Assembly (NCBI GenBank): GCA_029556265.1 | Contig: JAKQFH010000026.1 | Span: forward strand, 51,308 to 115,307 | DNA length: 64,000 nt | DNA from: Chloroflexota bacterium | GTDB taxonomy: Bacteria; Chloroflexota; Anaerolineae; Anaerolineales; Anaerolineaceae | Direction: 5' to 3' | Shown: positions 1 to 9,372 of the stretch, one piece after another | Position numbering within the stretch: position 1 is the first letter of the stretch | Layout: each line of letters begins with the position of its first letter | Program-made: the position numbers and the translations under genes | The notes under the pieces: generated by a model | The model's input: only the letters and a program-made list of their open reading frames with translations | Told to the model about the DNA's origin: nothing | Databases searched by the model: none

Positions 1-662
1 ACCTGCTGCCTGTGCCTTTGCCTGGCGGGGATTTGGCAGTGCGCAAGCCCGCCCGCACTGCGCTCAGCTGGCTGGCCGCGGCAGATATTCCCGCGGAGGA
101 ACACCAGCTCCCGCCATTTCAGGCGCTCAGCAAACAGGAGCGCGATGCCGTCACGGCGCAGCTCCAGAGCCGCATCAACGCGCCCGAAACAAGCAGCATG
201 GGCAGGCTTTTCGACGCGGTCGCCTCGATATTGGGGCTTTGCCACGAAATCAGCTATGAAGCCCAGGCCGCGATTGCCCTGGAAAGCGCCGCCGACCCGG
301 ACGAAAAAGGCGCCTATGCCATCCTCTTGCGGGACAACATCCTGGACCCCAGGGACATGCTGCGTGAGTTGACCGCCGACTTGCGCCGTGGGGTAAGCGT
401 TCCGCGGGTTGCCGCCCGTTTCCACAACAGCATCATCCAGCTTTCCGTTCAAGTTTGCCGGTCCATTCGCGAGGAAAGCGGGCTGCGCCACGTGGCAATT
501 TCTGGCGGAGTGTGGCAGAATATGAGATTAATGCGCGCGATATTGCCCGCGTTGGAAGCGGAAAATTTCATCCCGCTGTATCACCGTGCTTTGCCGACCA
601 ACGACGCCTGTGTTTCGCTCGGGCAGGTCATGGTTGCCTTGCAGGCGCTGCCTGAAAATTAG
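1..662 (+). CDS. hypF: HypF carbamoyltransferase, C-terminal fragment
   Basis: This is the C-terminal part of HypF, which uses carbamoyl phosphate to load the carbamoyl group onto HypE for cyanide-ligand synthesis in [NiFe]-hydrogenases. The frame is already open at the left edge (codons start at base 3, reading LLPVPLPGGD), so the gene begins upstream and the GTG at 12 is not a real start. Visible family features are the GGVWQN segment and the end motif HRALPTNDACVSLGQ, which belong to the Kae1-like carbamoyltransferase domain. Family members usually read NDGG where this one reads NDAC. hypC follows after 15 bp in the same direction, which supports the call. Only about 219 residues of a protein normally near 750 are in view. 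Confidence 0.93.
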   Translation, partial: LLPVPLPGGDLAVRKPARTALSWLAAADIPAEEHQLPPFQALSKQERDAVTAQLQSRINAPETSSMGRLFDAVASILGLCHEISYEAQAAIALESAADPDEKGAYAILLRDNILDPRDMLRELTADLRRGVSVPRVAARFHNSIIQLSVQVCRSIREESGLRHVAISGGVWQNMRLMRAILPALEAENFIPLYHRALPTNDACVSLGQVMVALQALPEN

Positions 663-677
663 CTGAGGAATACGTTT

Positions 678-938
678 ATGTGCTTGGGAATACCAGGAAA
701 AATTATTCGTTTATATGATTTGGACGGAACCGCGATGGCGAACGTCGATTTTGGCGGCGTCCAACAGGAGGTTTGCGTGGCAGCTGTGCCCGGGGTGCAA
801 TTGGGGCAGTATGTTATCGTGCATGCCGGTTTCGCGCTGAACATGCTTTCAGAAGAAGAAGCTCAGGAAACAATGCGCCTGCTTAAGGAAATCGCCGAAT
901 TCAATCAGGCTGAAGAAAAAGGTGAAAGCGCGATATGA
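678..938 (+). CDS. hypC: HypC hydrogenase maturation chaperone
   Basis: An 86-residue HypC/HupF family protein. HypC works with HypD as the scaffold on which the Fe(CN)2CO group is built, then delivers it to the hydrogenase large subunit. The N-terminus MCLGIPGKI has the essential Cys2 and the usual glycine-proline pattern. The length matches the family. It lies 15 bp after hypF and overlaps hypD by four bases (ATGA), so the two are probably translationally coupled. No hydrogenase structural genes are in the window, so the client enzyme lies outside it. Confidence 0.96.
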   Translation: MCLGIPGKIIRLYDLDGTAMANVDFGGVQQEVCVAAVPGVQLGQYVIVHAGFALNMLSEEEAQETMRLLKEIAEFNQAEEKGESAI

Positions 939-2032
939 GCCTTTCGAGCTCCGAATTATTTCGCAGCGCGGAGCTGACCCGGCTGCTGGCCGGGGAAATC
1001 CGCCAGGCAGTCACCCGCCCATGGAACATCATGGAAATCTGCGGCGGGCAGACCCACGCGATTTTGCAGTACGGACTGGACCAACTTTTGCCGCCAGAAA
1101 TCACTTTGATTCACGGGCCAGGCTGCCCGGTTTGCGTCACCTCACTGGAAGCGATTGAAAACGCGCTCCAGATTGCTCATCTGCCTGAGGTCATTTTCAC
1201 CTCGTTTGGAGATATGCTGCGCGTTCCCGGCGCAAAAGCCAACCTCTTCAGCGCCCGGGCCGAAGGCGCGGATGTGCGCGTGGTTTATTCCCCGTTGGAC
1301 GCGGTGAAGCTGGCGAGGGAAAACCCGCAAAAACAAGTGGTTTTTTTCGCGATTGGCTTTGAGACCACTGTGCCGTCCATCGCGGCGAGTGTGCTGCACG
1401 CTGAACGCAACCAAATCACCAATTTCAGCATCCTGCCCGCAAACGTGCTCGTCCCGCCAGCCATGCACGCCATCCTGCAGAGCCCGGACAATCGGGTGAA
1501 CGCTTTCCTGGCGGCAGGGCACGTCTGCGCGGTGATGGGGTATTGGGAATACGAAGCGATTGCGGCGCGTTACCGCGCGCCCATCGTTGTGACGGGCTTC
1601 GAACCGGTGGACTTGCTGCGCGGCATCCTGATGACCGTGCGGCAGTTGGAAAGCGGACGCTTTGTGGTGGAAAACGCCTATAGTCGGGCAGTTACCCGCG
1701 AAGGCAACCTTGCCGCGCAGGAAATGATAAAACAGGTTTTCGAGCCGGTCGACCGGCAGTGGCGCGGCATCGGCATCATTCCTCTTTCTGGTTTGGGGTT
1801 GCGCCCCCGCTATGCCGATTTCAACGCGCTCCAGCGGTTTCCGCTAACCCGACAATCCCCGATGGAATCGCCGTTGTGCATTGCCGGGCAGGTTTTACGC
1901 GGAAACGCGACCCCACACGATTGCCCTGCCTTCGGGCGCGAATGCACGCCTGCCTCACCGCTGGGCGCGCCGATGGTCTCTTCGGAAGGCGCTTGCTCGG
2001 CATACTACCGCTACCAGCGGGTGAAAGCATGA
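935..2032 (+). CDS. hypD: HypD iron-sulfur scaffold for hydrogenase maturation
   Basis: A 365-residue HypD, the [4Fe-4S] protein that with HypC assembles the Fe(CN)2CO moiety. Family motifs are clear: [11 protein letters not shown] near residue 30, GPGCPVCV near residue 65, FFAIGFETT near residue 145 and, toward the end, cysteines in [11 protein letters not shown] that belong to the cluster-binding region. The length is typical. The ATG overlaps the hypC stop and the hypE ATG overlaps its own stop, so hypC-D-E form one compact coupled unit. The short GGTGAA upstream of the ATG acts as the ribosome binding site. Confidence 0.97.
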   Translation: MSLSSSELFRSAELTRLLAGEIRQAVTRPWNIMEICGGQTHAILQYGLDQLLPPEITLIHGPGCPVCVTSLEAIENALQIAHLPEVIFTSFGDMLRVPGAKANLFSARAEGADVRVVYSPLDAVKLARENPQKQVVFFAIGFETTVPSIAASVLHAERNQITNFSILPANVLVPPAMHAILQSPDNRVNAFLAAGHVCAVMGYWEYEAIAARYRAPIVVTGFEPVDLLRGILMTVRQLESGRFVVENAYSRAVTREGNLAAQEMIKQVFEPVDRQWRGIGIIPLSGLGLRPRYADFNALQRFPLTRQSPMESPLCIAGQVLRGNATPHDCPAFGRECTPASPLGAPMVSSEGACSAYYRYQRVKA

Positions 2033-3108
2033 CAGAGCACACCTACCCGAACCTGCAAGGACCGGTTTGCCCGCTCCCACTCCAACCCGGCCCCCAGATT
2101 GTCATCGGGCACGGCAGCGGCGGCGGGATGACGCACGACCTGATTGTGAATGTCTTTCAGAAGTATCTGGGCAACGCGATTCTTAACGCCGGCAACGACA
2201 GCGCGCGCCTGAACGGCGGGCTGGCCGCTCCGCCTGGTTTTCAACTGGTCATCTCGACAGACGCGCATGTGGTCTTTCCGCTGTTCTTTCCGGGCGGTGA
2301 TATTGGCAGGCTTTCCGTCTGCGGCACCGTGAACGACGTCGCCATGCTCGGCGCTGAACCCAGGTACCTGACCGCCAGCTTCATCCTGGAGGAAGGCTTT
2401 TCAATCGGGGAACTGGAGAGCGTTCTGGCTTCCATGCGCGAGGCTTGCGCCGAGGCGGGCGTGAGTATCATCGCCGCGGACACCAAGGTAACCGAGAAGG
2501 GCAAGTCGGATAAGCTGTTCATCAGCACCACCGGCATCGGTTGGGCGCCAAACGACCGCGCGGTCAGCGGCAACCAGGCTCAACCGGGCGACGCTGTGCT
2601 CATCTCCGGGCCTCTGGGCAATCACGGTATCGCGGTACTGCAGGCGCGCGGCAACCTTGGCTTTCAGTCGGACGTCCGGTCGGATACTGCCCCGCTTAAC
2701 CACCTGACGCAGGGGCTTTGCGCGGCTTTTCCGGACGTGCACGTGCTGCGCGACCCAACCCGCGGTGGGTTGGCAACCACCCTGGTCGAAATTGCCGCGC
2801 AGTCAGGCGTGACCATCCAGCTGGATGAAAAAGAGATTCCCATCGACACGCCGGTGCGTTCAGCTTGCGATTTGCTCGGGCTGGACCCGCTCTACCTGGC
2901 AAACGAGGGAAAAGTCATCGTTATTTTGCCGGAAGAAACAGCGGAAGCCGCGCTCCAATATATGCGCGGGCAAAAATACGGCGAGGTAGCGCGGCGCATC
3001 GGCACAGTCGTTTCCCGTTCCAGCGGGCAGCTGCTGCTGCGCACGGCGCTTGGCACAACCCGCGTATTGGATATGCTCGCCGGCGAAATGCTGCCGAGAA
3101 TTTGCTGA
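2029..3108 (+). CDS. hypE: HypE thiocarbamate-dehydrating enzyme
   Basis: HypE (359 aa) dehydrates the carbamoylated C-terminal cysteine to a thiocyanate, the source of the cyanide ligands. The protein belongs to the PurM-like ATP-binding superfamily: [12 protein letters not shown] near the start, [24 protein letters not shown], and the C-terminus MLPRIC with the terminal cysteine that is the site of modification. The frame is open further upstream inside hypD, but ATG 2029 is chosen because it overlaps the hypD stop (ATGA) and gives the standard N-terminus. It is the last hyp gene. A 130-bp gap follows, ending in a new promoter. Confidence 0.97.
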   Translation: MTEHTYPNLQGPVCPLPLQPGPQIVIGHGSGGGMTHDLIVNVFQKYLGNAILNAGNDSARLNGGLAAPPGFQLVISTDAHVVFPLFFPGGDIGRLSVCGTVNDVAMLGAEPRYLTASFILEEGFSIGELESVLASMREACAEAGVSIIAADTKVTEKGKSDKLFISTTGIGWAPNDRAVSGNQAQPGDAVLISGPLGNHGIAVLQARGNLGFQSDVRSDTAPLNHLTQGLCAAFPDVHVLRDPTRGGLATTLVEIAAQSGVTIQLDEKEIPIDTPVRSACDLLGLDPLYLANEGKVIVILPEETAEAALQYMRGQKYGEVARRIGTVVSRSSGQLLLRTALGTTRVLDMLAGEMLPRIC

Positions 3109-3239
3109 GATACCGTTGGCAGTTATTTTGATTTATTCTGAGCATTTGCCGCGTATATTGAAACGCGCGGCGCGAAAAACCAGCCCGAATACTCGGCTTA
3201 CTCTCAAAGCGGCTGTTTGCCAGGGCGTAAGCTCATTTC

Positions 3240-3267
3240 TTGACAAACAGACTGCGATTTGTATACT
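3240..3267 (+). promoter_or_regulatory. Sigma-70-type promoter for methyltransferase/PIG-L pair
   Basis: TTGACA (3240-3245) and TATACT (3262-3267) are separated by 16 bp. The predicted transcription start is near 3274, giving a leader of about 27 nt before ATG 3301. This makes the next two genes a unit separate from the hyp operon. Confidence 0.7.
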
Positions 3268-3300
3268 TGACTCGTTAACCTCATACCAAAGGCGGATGAA

Positions 3301-4101
3301 ATGAAAATTGATTTTCAGGAAACTACCAACGATTTGCTCAAGCGCATAGATATCCACAGCCAATTTGGCGCGCGGGATATTGACAGCTGGATGCTGAACG
3401 TTTTACAACTCCAAAAAGACATAAAAATCCTGGACGTCGGCTGCGGCGCGGGCAAACAGTGCTTCTCCTTCTACCAACACCTGGATGGGCAGGTGGAAAT
3501 TACCGGCACGGACGTTTCAGAATCACTCCTCGCGCAAGCCGCGCAAGAAAACGAAAAACGCGGCGCGGATGTGAAGTTCCAGCTGCTGGATTTCAACCAG
3601 CCTTTTGCCCTTCCCAGCGACACCTTTGACCTGATTTCCGCGTGTTTCGCGATTTACTACGCGCAAGATATCCCTTTCACCCTTGCCGAAATGCACCGGG
3701 TTCTTAAACCCGGCGGCCGTCTCTTCACAACCGGCCCAATGCCGACCAACAAAGCGGTCTTTTACGATATCATCAAAGAAGCCACCGGAAAGCCCATCCC
3801 TCCCATGCCCGGCAGCTCACGCTACGCCTCCGAAATTTACGGCACGATGGAAAAGCTCTTCTCCAAAGTGGAACAGCACATCTTTGAAAACCCGCTGACC
3901 TTTACGGACGCGGAGCCCTTCATGGTTTACACCCGGGCGTCTATGTCGGAAGACCGCCGGCTTTGGAATTCGCTCTTCATCACCCACGATGACTTTGAAA
4001 TCGTCATGGACCAGATTGAAAAAGTCGCCAAAGCGCGCATCGCGAAGGACGGCAGCCTGGTGATGACCAAAGTCGTCGGCGGATTCATTGCCACGAAATG
4101 A
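3301..4101 (+). CDS. Class I SAM-dependent methyltransferase
   Basis: A 266-residue cytoplasmic methyltransferase of the Methyltransf_11/25 type. Motif I, the SAM-binding loop, is ILDVGCGAGKQ around residues 45-55. An acidic strand end (GTDVS) follows near residue 76, then the DLISACFAIYY segment and EMHRVLKPGGRLF, all usual for small-molecule or lipid methylases. The substrate cannot be read from sequence. The downstream PIG-L deacetylase starts only 7 bp after its stop, so the two probably act on related sugar or glycolipid substrates; that link is inference. The GGCGG sequence ahead of ATG 3301 supports the start. Confidence 0.85.
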   Translation: MKIDFQETTNDLLKRIDIHSQFGARDIDSWMLNVLQLQKDIKILDVGCGAGKQCFSFYQHLDGQVEITGTDVSESLLAQAAQENEKRGADVKFQLLDFNQPFALPSDTFDLISACFAIYYAQDIPFTLAEMHRVLKPGGRLFTTGPMPTNKAVFYDIIKEATGKPIPPMPGSSRYASEIYGTMEKLFSKVEQHIFENPLTFTDAEPFMVYTRASMSEDRRLWNSLFITHDDFEIVMDQIEKVAKARIAKDGSLVMTKVVGGFIATK

Positions 4102-4108
4102 GCGCCCG

Positions 4109-4756
4109 ATGAGCAACATGACCTTTTTTGGTAAATCCGTCCTGTTTATGGGCGCTCACCCTGATGACATTGAGTTGGGCTGCGGCGCGCTCCTGGCGGA
4201 TATCGTCGGACGAACTGAGCTCTATTGCATGACTTTTTCGGATAACAAGAAAAACCCGGACCTGCAGCATCTGCTGGACGAGCACTACGTCAGCATGCGC
4301 ACGCTCGGGCTGCGCGACGACCAAATTGAGGTAGGCAGCTTTGAAACCCGCCGCTTTCCGGACTTCCGGCAGGAAATCCTGGAAAAGATGCTTCAACTTA
4401 AGCGCAAACTAAAACCCCAGATTGTCTTCGTGCACACCGCTCAGGATATCCATCAGGACCATGTCACCCTGACGCAAGAAGCCCTGCGCGCGTTCAGGGG
4501 CACCACGGTCCTCGGGTACGACGTCTTGCGCAGCAGTTATGGTTTCTTCCCGCATTTTCTGGTGGAAGTTTCAGAAGCGGGCGTCAATAAGAAAATAGAG
4601 GCGCTCTCCAAATACACCACTTATGCGGAACGCTATTACTTCTCCGAAGACGTGCTGCGCTCCACTGCCATCCGGCACGGCGCGCTGGCGGAGCGCCCTT
4701 ACGCGGAAGGTTTTGATATTATCCGGATTGTCGGGGAGTTCGAAGCCCCGGCGTAG
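4109..4756 (+). CDS. PIG-L/LmbE family zinc deacetylase
   Basis: A PIG-L family N-acetyl-sugar deacetylase (215 aa from ATG 4109). Zinc-binding motifs are visible: AHPDD at residues 11-15 and HQDH later in the chain. The family removes acetyl groups from GlcNAc-containing molecules, as in mycothiol, bacillithiol or glycolipid biosynthesis. An in-frame TTG at 4088 would overlap the methyltransferase gene, but ATG 4109 (or ATG 4118) gives the normal short N-terminus before the FMGAHPDD strand. Pairing with the upstream methyltransferase suggests a small modification pathway; the product is unknown. Confidence 0.88.
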   Translation: MSNMTFFGKSVLFMGAHPDDIELGCGALLADIVGRTELYCMTFSDNKKNPDLQHLLDEHYVSMRTLGLRDDQIEVGSFETRRFPDFRQEILEKMLQLKRKLKPQIVFVHTAQDIHQDHVTLTQEALRAFRGTTVLGYDVLRSSYGFFPHFLVEVSEAGVNKKIEALSKYTTYAERYYFSEDVLRSTAIRHGALAERPYAEGFDIIRIVGEFEAPA

Positions 4757-4765
4757 TTTGTAGGA

Positions 4766-5065
4766 TTAAAGCAGATTAATATCTGGTATCCCGGAGGTTC
4801 TGGATTTCGGTTGAATCGGACGAACATTAGCTGAATCAAACGGGAACCAAAGAATCTGGTCCGGCACCATCCAGCCGTCGGTCAGATATATATTCGTGCG
4901 GAACTGGACAGCCACGTTTTTATCATCCACCTGCACAACAGTTCCCCGAAGCCAGCCTCTAACGCGCTGGCCATTTTTTTCGTGGTCGCAATTGACTTCA
5001 ACTTTATCGCCTACTTCATAGGTAATTTCAGGTTCTGGAGAACGCATAAACTTACCGGTCGTCAT
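4766..5065 (-). CDS. Small SH3-like barrel protein at the end of the suf operon
   Basis: A 99-residue protein I cannot assign to a named family. The frame is open to 5119, but GGAGG sits 5 nt before the ATG ending at 5065, so that start is chosen; it lies 22 bp after the sufD stop. The N-terminal half (YEVGDKVEVNCD, GWLRGTVVQVDDKNVAVQF) has the alternating pattern of an SH3- or Tudor-like five-strand barrel, a fold common in binding adaptors. There is no signal peptide, membrane segment or cysteine pair for metal, apart from one Cys. Its place as the last gene of sufC-sufB-sufD suggests co-transcription, not a proven Fe-S role. Confidence 0.7.
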   Translation of the reverse strand: MTTGKFMRSPEPEITYEVGDKVEVNCDHEKNGQRVRGWLRGTVVQVDDKNVAVQFRTNIYLTDGWMVPDQILWFPFDSANVRPIQPKSRTSGIPDINLL

Positions 5066-5087
5066 AGTTCCTCCAATTTTCATCTTT

Positions 5088-6428
5088 TCACGGCGTAACT
5101 GCCAATGTGAACCTGGCATTTAACACTTTTTTCAACTCCGCCCGCAGGCTCTCAACTGGCACCTGTTCAATGACCTCTCCAAAGAAGCCTTCTATGACCA
5201 GCTGTTCCGCCTCAGCGCGGGGAATCCCGCGGGTTTGCAGATAAAACAGTTCATCCTCATCCAGCCTGCCAATGGTCGCGCCGTGCGAACAGCGCACATC
5301 GTCCGCCAGGATTTCCAGGCCCGGGAGAGCGTTCATTTCAGCAGCTTCGCTTAGCATCAGGTTGCGGTTGGTTTGATAGCCATCGGTCTGCATTGCCTCA
5401 GGCGCCACATAAATCATCCCTTCCCAAATGGTTCGCGCGCTGCCAGCTGCCGCGCCTTTGTAGAGCAGGTCGCTGGTGGTATGCGCCGCCAGATGGTCTT
5501 GCTGGGTATCCAAATCAAAAACCTGCTGCCCGCTGGCAAAGAACAGCCCGTGCATTTTTGTTTCCGCACCGGCGCCCCTCAAAGAAGCCTCGATAAAATT
5601 CTTGCTCAGGTTGGCGCCCAAGGCTCCATACACCCAGTGCAAGCGCGCGTTGCCCTCCAACGCCGCGCGTTCGTGGGTGATGTTCCACACGTCGGGGGTA
5701 AATTGCTGCAGTTCTACCAGGGTAAGCTCAGCGCCGGCTTCCAGCTTCACCTCAAGCACGCCCAGGTGCAGCCGGTTCTTTGCGGAGCCCTTTGCCGATG
5801 ATGACCTGTAATCCAAAACCAGCACAGCTGAAGCGCCGGCTTCGAGGTGGATTAAGCTGTGCGAAAATGCGGCGCTGCCGGACGTTCCCGCGTCCAGGCG
5901 CGCGTAAAGCGGCTGTTCCGCGCGCAAAGACCGCGGCACCCGCAGCACGAGCCCATATTCTGCCAGCCCAAGAGCAGCCGCCGCGAATTTGCCGTCTGTG
6001 GGCGGAACAATTTTTCCGGAGTATTGGGCAATGAAATCAGGGTTTTTTTTCTCCGCTTCGTTGTAATCGCAAAGCACCAGGCCAGATTGTGCCAACTTTG
6101 GGTCCAGCGCCAGATGACTGCCAGACGGGCTGCTGTATAAGCAGCCGGCATAAACGGCGGCCTTTTTGGCTGGGATTCTGTCGCTATCCGCATCCGTTCG
6201 CCGCTCCGCCGTAAACAGGTTCAGCGGTGTTTGAAGAAGCGCGTCCAGGCTAATCCGCCGCCAGGCTTCGTCTTTTTTATCCGGGAAAGGCAGGTTCTGG
6301 GCCTGCTGCCAGGCATTTGTCCGAAATTCATGCGCTTTCGGGGAAGACTGCAAGGCAAGCCTTTCGATAAGTTCGGAAGGCAGTTCCGGAGTGTTGTGGT
6401 TGAGTAAAGCGCGCAAATTGTTTCGCAT
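5088..6428 (-). CDS. sufD: SufD Fe-S assembly scaffold subunit
   Basis: A 446-residue SufD, partner of SufB in the SufBC2D complex that assembles Fe-S clusters. The C-terminal half carries the SufBD beta-helix core, with DDVRCSHGATIGRLDEDELFYL close to the standard SufD segment containing the conserved Cys-Ser-His, and GIPRAEAEQLVIEGF after it. The N-terminal 130 residues are more variable, as is usual. It starts 7 bp downstream of the sufB stop, in the operon order C-B-D. No frameshift or missing region is apparent. Confidence 0.95.
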   Translation of the reverse strand: MRNNLRALLNHNTPELPSELIERLALQSSPKAHEFRTNAWQQAQNLPFPDKKDEAWRRISLDALLQTPLNLFTAERRTDADSDRIPAKKAAVYAGCLYSSPSGSHLALDPKLAQSGLVLCDYNEAEKKNPDFIAQYSGKIVPPTDGKFAAAALGLAEYGLVLRVPRSLRAEQPLYARLDAGTSGSAAFSHSLIHLEAGASAVLVLDYRSSSAKGSAKNRLHLGVLEVKLEAGAELTLVELQQFTPDVWNITHERAALEGNARLHWVYGALGANLSKNFIEASLRGAGAETKMHGLFFASGQQVFDLDTQQDHLAAHTTSDLLYKGAAAGSARTIWEGMIYVAPEAMQTDGYQTNRNLMLSEAAEMNALPGLEILADDVRCSHGATIGRLDEDELFYLQTRGIPRAEAEQLVIEGFFGEVIEQVPVESLRAELKKVLNARFTLAVTP

Positions 6429-6435
6429 CTTCCGC

Positions 6436-7848
6436 CTACCCCACCGAGCCAGTCATCTGCAGTTGAATCAGTTTGTTCATTTCCACCGCGTATTCCATTG
6501 GCAGTTCTTTCACCAGCGGCTCGATAAAGCCCGAAACAACCATGGTGGTCGCCTCCTCATCCGAGAGCCCGCGGCTGTTCAGATAAAAAAGCTGCTCTTC
6601 GCCAATTTTGCTAACGGTGGCTTCATGCCCAATTTGCACATCCCTGGCTTTAATATCCATCGTCGGGTAGGTGTCGGAGCGCGAGTTATGGTCCAGCAGT
6701 AACGCGTCGCAGACCACATTCGAACGCGATTTTTCTGCCGCGGAAGCGACCCGTACCAAACCGCGGTAAGACGAGCGCCCATTCCCTCTGGAAATAGATT
6801 TGGAGGTGATTTTGCTGCTGGTGTTGGGCGCGAAGTGTATCATTTTCGCCCCGGCATCCTGATGCTGACCCGGGCCGGCAAAAGCTACCGAAAGAACCTC
6901 TCCATGCGCGCCGGGACCTTTCAGGAAACAAGCCGGGTATTTCATGGTCACCTTGGAGCCCAAATTCGCGTCAACCCATTCCATCGTGCCGTCCGCTTCC
7001 ACCGACGCGCGCTGCGTCACCAGATTGTAGACGTTTGTGGACCAGTTTTGAATGGTGGTATAGCGCACGCGCGCGCCTTTTTTTACGATGATTTCAATCA
7101 CGCCGCTGTGAAAAGATTCGGTCAGATAAAGCGGCGCGGTGCAGCCTTCCACGTAATGCACCTGCGCGCCCTCATCGGCGATGATGAGCGAGCGTTCAAA
7201 CTGCCCGATATTCGCCATGTTCAAACGGAAGTATGCCTGCAATGGCAAATCAACGCGCACCCCTTTGGGCACATACACAAAAGACCCCCCAGACCAGACG
7301 GCGCTATTCAGTGCGGCGAAAGTATTGTCGGCGTAAGGCACCACACTGGCAAAATGTTCCCTGAAAAGGTCAGGATATTGTTTGAGCCCGTTTTCAATGC
7401 TCAGGAAAATAACACCTTGCTTTTCCAGATTTTCCTGGATGTTGTGATAGACCATTTCCGAATCGTACTGCGCGCCGACGCCTGCCAGATACTTTTGTTC
7501 CGCTTCGGGCAGACCGAGGCGGTCAAAAGTCTTCTTAATATTTTCAGGCACGTCATCCCAGGATTTCTGGTCAATTTGTTTCGGGCGGGCGTAGTAAATG
7601 ATTTCATTCAGGTTCAGCCCGCTCAAATCCGCGCCCCAGGTGGGAATTGGGCGTTTGCGGTAGTGCTGATAAGCCTTCAAGCGAAAATCCAGCATCCATT
7701 CGGGTTCTTCTTTATAGGCGGAAATCTGCCGCACGACGTTCTCATCCAGACCCTTTTGGCTGGAAAACTCAGAATCGTCTGGATAACTGAATCCATATTT
7801 ATCAGCGCTGCCAATGGAATTGAGAAAATCCTGATGATTATCTGCCAT
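6436..7848 (-). CDS. sufB: SufB Fe-S assembly scaffold subunit
   Basis: SufB (470 aa), the scaffold on which a nascent Fe-S cluster forms within SufBC2D. Typical family stretches include YAVE-type C-terminus with [21 protein letters not shown] text ([15 protein letters not shown]), [21 protein letters not shown] and [15 protein letters not shown]. An in-frame upstream start at 7911 would run inside sufC. ATG 7848, 14 bp after the sufC stop, gives the normal N-terminus MADNHQDFL and is preferred, although its ribosome binding site (GCGGAA) is weak. It is co-transcribed with sufC and sufD. Confidence 0.96.
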   Translation of the reverse strand: MADNHQDFLNSIGSADKYGFSYPDDSEFSSQKGLDENVVRQISAYKEEPEWMLDFRLKAYQHYRKRPIPTWGADLSGLNLNEIIYYARPKQIDQKSWDDVPENIKKTFDRLGLPEAEQKYLAGVGAQYDSEMVYHNIQENLEKQGVIFLSIENGLKQYPDLFREHFASVVPYADNTFAALNSAVWSGGSFVYVPKGVRVDLPLQAYFRLNMANIGQFERSLIIADEGAQVHYVEGCTAPLYLTESFHSGVIEIIVKKGARVRYTTIQNWSTNVYNLVTQRASVEADGTMEWVDANLGSKVTMKYPACFLKGPGAHGEVLSVAFAGPGQHQDAGAKMIHFAPNTSSKITSKSISRGNGRSSYRGLVRVASAAEKSRSNVVCDALLLDHNSRSDTYPTMDIKARDVQIGHEATVSKIGEEQLFYLNSRGLSDEEATTMVVSGFIEPLVKELPMEYAVEMNKLIQLQMTGSVG

Positions 7849-7862
7849 ACCGAATTCCGCGC

Positions 7863-8648
7863 TTATTCCTGGGCGCTGTCTGAAAGAACGCCGTACTTTT
7901 CCCGGATCCAATCATAGCCCTGTTCTTCAAGGCGCAGCGCCAGCCCAGCCTTACCGGATTCGACAATCCGCCCTCCGTACATAATATGGACAAAGTCCGG
8001 ATTGATATAATTCAGCATGCGCTGATAATGCGTGATGACCAACACCCCAATATGCCCCTGCGCCAGGGTGTTCACACCCTCAGAAACAATGCGCAGCGCG
8101 TCAATATCCAAACCAGAGTCGGTTTCGTCCAGAATCGCGAAGCGGGGTTCCAACATAGCCATCTGCAAAATTTCGGCGCGTTTTTTCTCGCCCCCGGAAA
8201 AGCCTTCGTTCAGGTAGCGCCCCGCGAATTGGTAATCCATTTTGAGCAAGTCCATCTTGGATTTGAGCAGCTGACGAAACTTAACCACTGAGATACCCTT
8301 GTCTTCAGGGTTCAGCGCCTTGTTTCGGGCGTTCACCGCTACGCGCAAAAAATTCGCGAGAGACACGCCAGGAATGGAAACCGGATATTGGAAGGCGAGG
8401 AAGATCCCCTTATGTGCCCGCTCGTCAGACGAAAGCCCGAGGATGCTTTCTCCGTTAACCAACACATCCCCGCCAGAAATCTCATAGCGCGGGTGCCCCA
8501 TAATCGCGTAAGCCAGCGTGGATTTACCTGTTCCATTTGGGCCCATCAAAGCATGAATTTCGCCCTGTCGGATAGTCAGACTGAAATCCCGGATGATTTC
8601 CTTATCGTTTACGCGAACATACAGGTTTTTGATTTCCAGCTCTGCCAT
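7863..8648 (-). CDS. sufC: SufC ABC-type ATPase of the Suf complex
   Basis: SufC (261 aa from ATG 8648) is the ATPase that drives conformational change of SufB-SufD during cluster assembly. It has Walker A GPNGTGKS, the ABC signature as [12 protein letters not shown], Walker B followed by DETDSGLD, and a switch histidine in VITHYQR. GGAAGG lies just ahead of ATG 8648, so this start is preferred over the in-frame ATG at 8669. It is the first gene of the operon, behind a strong promoter. No cysteine desulfurase (sufS) or sufU gene accompanies it here. Confidence 0.97.
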   Translation of the reverse strand: MAELEIKNLYVRVNDKEIIRDFSLTIRQGEIHALMGPNGTGKSTLAYAIMGHPRYEISGGDVLVNGESILGLSSDERAHKGIFLAFQYPVSIPGVSLANFLRVAVNARNKALNPEDKGISVVKFRQLLKSKMDLLKMDYQFAGRYLNEGFSGGEKKRAEILQMAMLEPRFAILDETDSGLDIDALRIVSEGVNTLAQGHIGVLVITHYQRMLNYINPDFVHIMYGGRIVESGKAGLALRLEEQGYDWIREKYGVLSDSAQE

Positions 8649-8687
8649 TATACCTTCCATATTAAACAAACTTGCAATTTCTGGGCG

Positions 8688-8716
8688 ATTATATCACCTC
8701 TAACCTGAAAAGTCAA
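8688..8716 (-). promoter_or_regulatory. suf operon promoter
   Basis: On the minus strand TTGACT (8711-8716) and TATAAT (8688-8693) are spaced by 17 bp, an almost consensus housekeeping promoter. The start is expected near 8681, giving a leader of about 33 nt. I see no clear palindromic operator over it. The SufR-like regulator encoded at 10854 is a candidate controller (inference). Confidence 0.8.
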
Positions 8717-8781
8717 TTTATATATAATTACTTAAGTTTATTAACATTATTCAGTGCTCTTCCGTTTTAGGTTATTTTATG

Positions 8782-8787
8782 TATAAT
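8782..8787 (+). promoter_or_regulatory. Probable -10 element for the LysM gene
   Basis: A perfect TATAAT lies about 90 nt upstream of ATG 8880. There is no convincing -35 at 17 bp (CTTCCG). This would give a leader of roughly 85 nt. The region is AT-rich and divergent from the suf promoter. Confidence 0.4.
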
Positions 8788-8879
8788 ATGCAAGTTCATG
8801 GGGTTTTCCTGTGATTTTGATGACCGCGGCCACAGCCGATTTGGCTTGCGCGGAATAACAGCCAGATGAGGAGAATATT

Positions 8880-9359
8880 ATGGCAGAAGAAAAGAAGAAC
8901 ATTTTCAAGAAAATTGGTGATGCTTTGAGCAACCGCGACGAAAAAGAAGCCGCTGCCAAAGCCGCCGCCGAAGCAGCCGCCAAAGCTGCCGAAGCCGCTG
9001 CTGAAGCAAAAGCCAAAATGGAAGAGATAGCCAAAGCCAAAGCCGAAGCCGAAGCCAAGAAGCAAGACCTGCTCGAAGCACAGGCACGCTACGCCCGCGA
9101 AGCTGAAGCTCGCAAAGCCGAACTAGAAGCACGCAAAGCCGCTGAAGAAGAAGCCAAGAAAAAAGCGATCATCGCGACCCACGTTGTCAAATCCGGCGAA
9201 ACCCTCAGCCACATCGCCCTGCAGTATTACAAACATGCCACACCCCCTTATTACAAACTGATTTACGAATTCAATAAGGATGTCATCGGCGACAATATCA
9301 ACATCATCATCCCCGGGCAGGAACTGCGCATCCCCGTTCTTCCTGAAGAACTTAAGTAG
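8880..9359 (+). CDS. Coiled-coil LysM protein
   Basis: A 159-residue protein in two parts. Residues 20-95 are an Ala/Lys/Glu-rich stretch (repeated AAAKAAAEA and KAKAEAEAK patterns) expected to form a long charged helix or coiled coil. Residues 99-155 are a LysM domain (VKSGETLSHIALQYY, then IIIPGQELRIP). No signal peptide or membrane segment is visible, so a cytoplasmic location is likely, as for the LysM protein Kbp/YgaU; binding to peptidoglycan is not implied. GAGGAG before ATG 8880 supports the start. It is followed after 13 bp by a repeat-containing DhaL-like gene and probably shares its mRNA. Specific function unknown. Confidence 0.85.
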   Translation: MAEEKKNIFKKIGDALSNRDEKEAAAKAAAEAAAKAAEAAAEAKAKMEEIAKAKAEAEAKKQDLLEAQARYAREAEARKAELEARKAAEEEAKKKAIIATHVVKSGETLSHIALQYYKHATPPYYKLIYEFNKDVIGDNINIIIPGQELRIPVLPEELK

Positions 9360-9372
9360 GAAGCACGCGAAT

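Noticed and set aside
6835..7917. 360-codon open frame on the plus strand inside sufB
   Set aside because: It is antisense to sufB, has no family motif, and its composition (many His, Arg, Phe) is that of a shadow frame of a GC-rich gene.
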